From positions 1 through 36,433 of the forward strand of contig CAYLZD010000039.1 in assembly GCA_964388275.1 (NCBI GenBank): a stretch of DNA of 36,433 bases, written 5' to 3'. This stretch comes from JARYLZ01 sp964388275. GTDB taxonomy: Bacteria > Bacteroidota > Ignavibacteria > SZUA-365. The position numbers and the translations under genes were made by a program. Under the pieces are notes generated by a model, which had not been told where the DNA came from, made no database searches, and saw nothing but the letters and a program-made list of their open reading frames with translations. Shown here piece by piece: positions 32,091-36,433 of this stretch; position 1 is the first letter of the stretch, and each line of letters begins with the position of its first letter.

Positions 32091-34574
32091 ATGGTACAGG
32101 ATCGCTTCCACGACATCTGGCGAGTCTTCGATCTCGGAGAACCGGAAACGGTATTCCGGCAGATATTCAGGGCGCTCGACGACGAAATTGAGGCCGAGCG
32201 GGAAAGCGAAACCGAAACCTGGCCGGTAGCGGGCGGCGAATTCCTGCACGGCATTTCGGAAGGTTATGTGTACCGGGTCGCGGTGCGCATCCCCAAACGC
32301 TATCCCTCCGAAACGACGATCTCCTTGCGCATCGGCGACGAGCAGGAGTCGTCCGGAGCTCTCCTGTCGCAGGGGGATTTCGAAGCCGTGATCCTCCTGA
32401 ACACGCTGCTGGAAGGCGATTTCGCGGATGCCGAACTGACCGTATGGACGGCGCCGATACTGGTGAAACTCCGCTCCCGCCTCGCCGGCGAATGCACAAC
32501 AACGGATGATTCCGGACAAAGGCATTTTTCGCTGCCCGAGCCCCGCGGCGAAAGCACAGTCCCGCGCTTGAGCGGCCGCGGCGCCGGGGCGGGCGATGCC
32601 TTCTCCCGCGCGGATGCGGAACCGATGTGGACGGATTTCCGCGGGGACATGACGACGGAATCCGTGCTCGAAGAAATGCGCAGATCGTCGACGCGTCCGC
32701 CCGACGAGAGCCAGACGCTCGCCCTGAGGCGAATGTCCATGTACTTCGCGCATTGCATCTGGGGACCGCCCGGCACGGGAAAAACCCGGACTCTGGCCCG
32801 CGCCGCCCGCTGTTTCGCCGAACGCGGGATCTCCGTGACCATACTGTCGCTCACCAACGCGGCCGTGGACGTCGCGCTCGCGGACGCGGTGAGGGAATTC
32901 CGCGGACGCCCGGCGCTCGAAACGGGCCGGATACTCCGCTACGGAGCGACATCGGGACTGGATCCGATCGAATACGCATCCGTGCTGCCTCATGCGCTGA
33001 TCAGAAGAGACAGGCCGGACCTCTGGTCGGAAAAGGAGGATCGGGAAATCCGGCTCCGCTCCGCTTACTCGAGATTGATGAGAACTAATTCGGGAGAGTC
33101 GCGCGCTGCGCTGCTCCGTGAGATCGACGATTGCCGCGCCGCGCTCGCGGCGCTGCAGCGCGATTTCCGTGAACTTGTTCAGGAGATGCTGGGAAACGCC
33201 CTTGTGTTGGGAACGACGCTCGCCCGCTTCGCCCTCGAGGACGCCGTATGGAAGCTCGAGCCCGAAGTGCTGATCATCGATGAGGCCAGCATCGTGCCGG
33301 TCCCGTATATTTTGGCCGCGATGATGCGCGCGCGCCGCGCTCTGTTCGTGTTCGGGGATTTCAGGCAGCTCCCGCCCGTGGTCCGGGGCGGCTCGCGCCA
33401 TGCCCGCGAATGGATGGGCAGGGACATATTCGATCTTTCAGGCATTCGCAGGCATATAGAGAACGATCTTCCGGACCGCCGCTACACCCTTCTCGACACG
33501 CAATACCGCATGCATGACGATATCGCCGGCGCGGTGAGCGCATTCGCCTACGGTGGACGCCTGCGAAGCGCGGCCGGCGCGCGCTCCAAAGCCGAGGCGT
33601 TGACGACACTCGCCCCCGCCCCCGGATCGGCCGTGGTGATAGCGGATACTTCGCTCCTGAAACCCGCGGCCATGAGGGAGAGCGGCGGTGATTCTTTTTC
33701 GCGCGCAAACGTCCACCATGCGCTTCTGGTCTTGCAACTCGCTCATGACATGGCCCGGCAGGGCGCGCCTCGGACGGCGATCATCACTCCATATGCCCTG
33801 CAGGCGCGCCTTCTGCACGAACTCAGCGAGCCGCTGCGCTCCGCCGGCCACGACGTGGTCTGCGCGACCGTGCATCGCTATCAGGGATCCGAAGAGGATG
33901 TCGTGATAGTCGACACCGTCGACGCGGATCCGCTCGAAGGTCCGAGCGCGCTCACCGGTAGCGATCCCGACCTGGCGCTGCGCCTGTTCAACGTCTCGAT
34001 CTCCCGCGCGCGGGGGAAATTGCTGTTTGTGGCCGACACGGTTTTCCTGCGCCGCTGCCATGCGGCCGGCGCGCCGCTGAGGCGTCTTGTGGAACTGCTG
34101 GAGCGGAAAGGCGCCACGGTCCCCGCGCACGACCTGCTGCGCGCGGAAGCGCCGCTGTTCCGGATTACGAGTGCGCGTGCCGGCGGGGATGCCGCCGATT
34201 TCGCGTCGCTGCTCGGGCGGAGCGGGCGGTCGCTGACGCTGAATCTCCCGGCGCCGGGATGCGGCGCGGAAGCTTCGCTGAAGAAAGCCGTCGAACTCGC
34301 CGCACGCGGGGTGCGCGTGATTTGCCATGCGCCTTTCGCGTGCGCCGCCTCTCACGAGCACGCTCCCGTGGAATTCAGGCTGTCTCCGCTGCATGCCGCG
34401 CCCATGGCCTTTATCGACGACGCGACGGTTCTGCTTTCGGGCCTCGGCGCGGCGGCGCCGATTCTGCGCCTGGAGGACGCCCGCCTGTGCGGAATTCTGC
34501 GTTCGGCGCTCGGCGCGGATTCCTCGGGGCGGCTTCCCGGCCAGCCGGAAGGAAGCGCTGAATGGCATTACTGA
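32091..34574 (+). CDS. UPF1/DNA2-like SF1 helicase with C-terminal PLD-like domain
   Basis: This 827-residue protein has a full SF1B-type motor: motif I GPPGTGKT (225-232), Ia TNAAVD, II DEAS (397-400), III GDFRQLPP, IV LLDTQYRM, V TVHRYQGSE and VI FNVSISRARG (633-642). Residues 1-200 are an unrecognised N-terminal region. The last 120 residues read like a phospholipase-D-type domain: a helix, ARGVRVICHAP, then LHAAPMAFIDD (His768), a LLSGLGAA strand and a RLED segment. The expected HxK lysine is replaced by alanine, so nuclease activity is doubtful. An in-frame stop just before ATG 32091 fixes the start, after an 81-nt gap. Its stop overlaps the next start by 13 nt. It probably translocates on or unwinds DNA or RNA. 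Confidence 0.87.
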   Translation: MVQDRFHDIWRVFDLGEPETVFRQIFRALDDEIEAERESETETWPVAGGEFLHGISEGYVYRVAVRIPKRYPSETTISLRIGDEQESSGALLSQGDFEAVILLNTLLEGDFADAELTVWTAPILVKLRSRLAGECTTTDDSGQRHFSLPEPRGESTVPRLSGRGAGAGDAFSRADAEPMWTDFRGDMTTESVLEEMRRSSTRPPDESQTLALRRMSMYFAHCIWGPPGTGKTRTLARAARCFAERGISVTILSLTNAAVDVALADAVREFRGRPALETGRILRYGATSGLDPIEYASVLPHALIRRDRPDLWSEKEDREIRLRSAYSRLMRTNSGESRAALLREIDDCRAALAALQRDFRELVQEMLGNALVLGTTLARFALEDAVWKLEPEVLIIDEASIVPVPYILAAMMRARRALFVFGDFRQLPPVVRGGSRHAREWMGRDIFDLSGIRRHIENDLPDRRYTLLDTQYRMHDDIAGAVSAFAYGGRLRSAAGARSKAEALTTLAPAPGSAVVIADTSLLKPAAMRESGGDSFSRANVHHALLVLQLAHDMARQGAPRTAIITPYALQARLLHELSEPLRSAGHDVVCATVHRYQGSEEDVVIVDTVDADPLEGPSALTGSDPDLALRLFNVSISRARGKLLFVADTVFLRRCHAAGAPLRRLVELLERKGATVPAHDLLRAEAPLFRITSARAGGDAADFASLLGRSGRSLTLNLPAPGCGAEASLKKAVELAARGVRVICHAPFACAASHEHAPVEFRLSPLHAAPMAFIDDATVLLSGLGAAAPILRLEDARLCGILRSALGADSSGRLPGQPEGSAEWHY

Positions 34575-36421
34575 TCCCGGGCCCTGTTTCAGGCAGGAAA
34601 GAACTGCCGGAGTCGGTGCGCGACACCGCCGCCGCGCTGCAGCGGGGGCTGGACGATTCCGTGCTGTTATGGCTGCGAAAATGGAAATCCCGCGGACACA
34701 GGGAATACGGTTTCGTCGTTCTGCTCCCCGAACGCGGGATAATAGTCCTGCATGTGATCGGACGCGAGCGCGGCGACGTGCTAGGCGTGTTCAGAGGCGT
34801 CCTGCGTGTGAAGGACCGCGGGAAAGAACATGAATCCGAAGCCCCCGCGCGCGAAGCGGTGGAACTCGTGAAAATATTGAGAGCCCGCATAGCCGCGGAA
34901 AAGCGTCTCGCGGGGTATCCGGCGCCGGTGGCCTCCGGTCTCGCGTTTCCGACCATTACCCGCGAGGAAGCCGGGCGCAGGGGGGTGACGCGCATCGCGG
35001 GTGCGGATTGCATCCTGACGGCCGACGCGATACAGGCGGCACGGGACGGGCTGTCCGGCGACGAGCTGCGACGCGCTCTGCTCGCCATGCTCGGTCCCGC
35101 GCAACCGCTGCGGCCTGACGAGGAGAAGATCAAGCTGCTTCGCGGCTTGCTGGAACCCGGACTCGTGATAGCCGGCGCCTTGAAAACGGGCGTGGCGCCC
35201 CCGCAGGAAAACATAATATTTCCTCCGCCGCGGGGCGGCGTCGGCGATGAAGTCCGGGTGCTGGATATCGCGCAGGAATCCTGCGCCAAGAAGCTGGGCG
35301 GCGGGCACCGGATCATACGCGGAGTCGCCGGCAGCGGGAAGACGCTGATACTGGTCTACCGCGCGCGTCTGCTGGCCTCTCACAGCCGGAACAAGCGCTA
35401 TCTGTTCACATGCTACACGCGAACACTCGCGGCAGCCCTGCGCGCTCAGCTCGCCGATTGCGCCAATGTCGAAGTCGGAAACCTCGACCGCGTCATGTGG
35501 GATGTAATCCGCGCGGCCGGCCGCGTCCCCGCCACCTCCGCCGACGGCGAATACGATCCCGAGGAGATCGCGCGCATAGCGCTGCCGCTGCTCGAGGGCG
35601 GCTGCGGACCCCGTTACGACGGAGTGCTTCTGGACGAAGCGCAGGATTTCGGAACGGATTGCCTCCGCTTCGTCCTGCGCCTCCTGAAAGATCCGGACGG
35701 CGATTTGCTGATTGTATCAGACGCCGCGCAGAACATATTCGGAAGAAAAACCGTCTGGAAAGACGCCGGCATTCAGGCGCAGGGCAGGACCATCGTGCTG
35801 AAAAGGAATTACAGGAACACGAGGCAGATACTGGATTTCGCCAACGCCTTTCTCATGTCCGGCGAGGATCTGCTCGTTTCGGATGCCGCCGGAGCGAGCG
35901 AGGAGGATGCGGTGATACCGCCCGAAGCCGCGGTTCGCGAGGGACCCGCGCCGCGCGTGATCTTCGCTTCGCATTTCGAGGAAATCGTCGGTGAAACCGT
36001 GAAGCAAGTCCGCGCCTGTCTCCGGCGGCGTTCACGCGCCCGCAGCGTTGCCGTCACCTACATGACGCGCGCATATTTCGGCCGGCCTCTGGCCGACGAC
36101 ATACGCAAGGCGCTGCTCGGCGAGGGCATCGACGTCTTCTGGATGACCGATCCCGCGCGCAAGGATGCCAGAGCGGACCTGCCGTCGGTGAATGCCCCCG
36201 TCATCCTGTCCACCGTGCACAGTTTGAAGGGATTGGAGTTCCCGGCCGTGGTGATGTCGACGCTCGTGTTTCCGAACATGACCCCGCTCGAGAACAGGAA
36301 GCTTGTTTACGTCGGAATGACCCGGGCATGCGATGAACTCGTCCTGATAACGCAGCCCGGTCATCCCCTGTCGGGCATCCTGGCCGGCCTTATGGGACCG
36401 TCGAAGGATTGCTCCGCATGA
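34562..36421 (+). CDS. UvrD-like SF1 helicase with N-terminal NERD-like domain
   Basis: Residues 10-110 of this 619-aa protein resemble the NERD nuclease-related domain, with REYGFVVLLPERGIIVLHVIG at 47-67. In active NERD/PD-(D/E)xK domains this segment carries D, then E-x-K; here those positions read Gly50, His64 and Ile66, so the nuclease site seems lost. The SF1 motor has motif I VAGSGKT (255-261), II DEAQD (358-362), III SDAAQNIF, IV RNYRN, V TVHSLKGLEFP and VI VYVGMTRA. It resembles the compact NERD-UvrD helicases lacking the large 2B insertions of UvrD. The start overlaps the preceding gene by 13 nt, implying translational coupling. The stop overlaps a following ATG. Confidence 0.88.
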   Translation: MALLIPGPVSGRKELPESVRDTAAALQRGLDDSVLLWLRKWKSRGHREYGFVVLLPERGIIVLHVIGRERGDVLGVFRGVLRVKDRGKEHESEAPAREAVELVKILRARIAAEKRLAGYPAPVASGLAFPTITREEAGRRGVTRIAGADCILTADAIQAARDGLSGDELRRALLAMLGPAQPLRPDEEKIKLLRGLLEPGLVIAGALKTGVAPPQENIIFPPPRGGVGDEVRVLDIAQESCAKKLGGGHRIIRGVAGSGKTLILVYRARLLASHSRNKRYLFTCYTRTLAAALRAQLADCANVEVGNLDRVMWDVIRAAGRVPATSADGEYDPEEIARIALPLLEGGCGPRYDGVLLDEAQDFGTDCLRFVLRLLKDPDGDLLIVSDAAQNIFGRKTVWKDAGIQAQGRTIVLKRNYRNTRQILDFANAFLMSGEDLLVSDAAGASEEDAVIPPEAAVREGPAPRVIFASHFEEIVGETVKQVRACLRRRSRARSVAVTYMTRAYFGRPLADDIRKALLGEGIDVFWMTDPARKDARADLPSVNAPVILSTVHSLKGLEFPAVVMSTLVFPNMTPLENRKLVYVGMTRACDELVLITQPGHPLSGILAGLMGPSKDCSA

Positions 36422-36433
36422 CGCCGGATCGTT
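36418..36433 (+). CDS. Start of a further operon gene (partial)
   Basis: The TGA ending the NERD-like/UvrD helicase gene (36419-36421) overlaps an ATG at 36418-36420, giving the ATGA arrangement of translationally coupled genes. Only five codons (MTPDR) are visible before the window ends. The call rests on the overlap alone. Confidence 0.4.

Noticed and set aside
31443..33401. 652-codon open frame on the minus strand under the helicase gene
   Set aside because: Shadow of GC-rich codon bias. The plus-strand frames carry unmistakable helicase motifs and the antisense product is arginine-rich with no motif.
25625..36433. Known defence systems such as BREX, DISARM, Druantia, Zorya or Wadjet
   Set aside because: The signature genes of these systems (for example PglZ, DrmA/DrmB, DruE, ZorAB, JetABCD) are not visible. 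The MoxR-VWA pair with two SF1 helicases does not match their gene lists as I know them.
1..36433. tRNA or rRNA genes
   Set aside because: No cloverleaf with conserved TTC-loop bases or rRNA-like sequence was noticed in any intergenic gap. A covariance-model scan was not possible here.

Overview
The window looks like chromosomal DNA from a GC-rich (roughly 60%) bacterium of the Bacteroidota/Ignavibacteria/Kapabacteria side of the FCB group. Two secreted proteins end in type IX secretion (Por-secretion-tail) sorting domains. A CIRCE-controlled groES-groEL operon is present. Genes have strong GAGGAGG ribosome binding sites. This placement is an inference; no rRNA or other marker is present to settle it.

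Layout. 1-74: start of a secreted protein, reading left out of the window. 75-2793: groES-groEL with a sigma70-type promoter, CIRCE operator and terminator. On both sides lie arrays of a degenerate GGGGAAC heptamer associated with palindromic hairpins. 2794-3837: a twin-arginine-type metallo-beta-lactamase-fold protein. 3893-13448 (minus): a secreted-protein operon, read in the order zinc metalloprotease with T9SS tail, small BACON/T9SS protein, LamG/BACON protein. 13899-20786 (minus): housekeeping genes, read beta-CASP MBL ribonuclease-like, mnmG, der, ftsH. 20921-25182 (minus): a two-gene operon of a GalT/HIT-like domain fused to a zinc-dependent medium-chain dehydrogenase, followed by a SorC-type sugar-phosphate-sensing regulator.

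25625-36433 (plus): the most interesting part, a tightly packed operon diverging from the SorC pair. It encodes a ClpB-D2-like AAA+ protein, a MoxR-type AAA+ protein, a MIDAS-containing VWA protein, an unrecognised 358-aa protein, a UPF1/DNA2-like SF1 helicase with a C-terminal PLD-like domain, and a UvrD-like SF1 helicase with an N-terminal NERD-like domain. The start of a further gene overlaps the last stop by ATGA. The MoxR-VWA pair is a known chaperone-like module that recurs in predicted NTP-dependent conflict systems. I know of no described system with this exact complement.

A recurring theme by eye is the loss of catalytic residues in accessory domains while the helicase motors look intact. 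The Walker B acidic pair is changed in both AAA+ proteins, the NERD D/E/K triad is gone, the PLD lysine is gone, and the GalT-like HxHxQ is changed. I read the locus as a candidate NTP-dependent nucleic-acid surveillance or defence system, possibly under metabolite control through the divergent SorC regulator. That reading is inference. All domain calls come from reading motifs by eye, without database searches.
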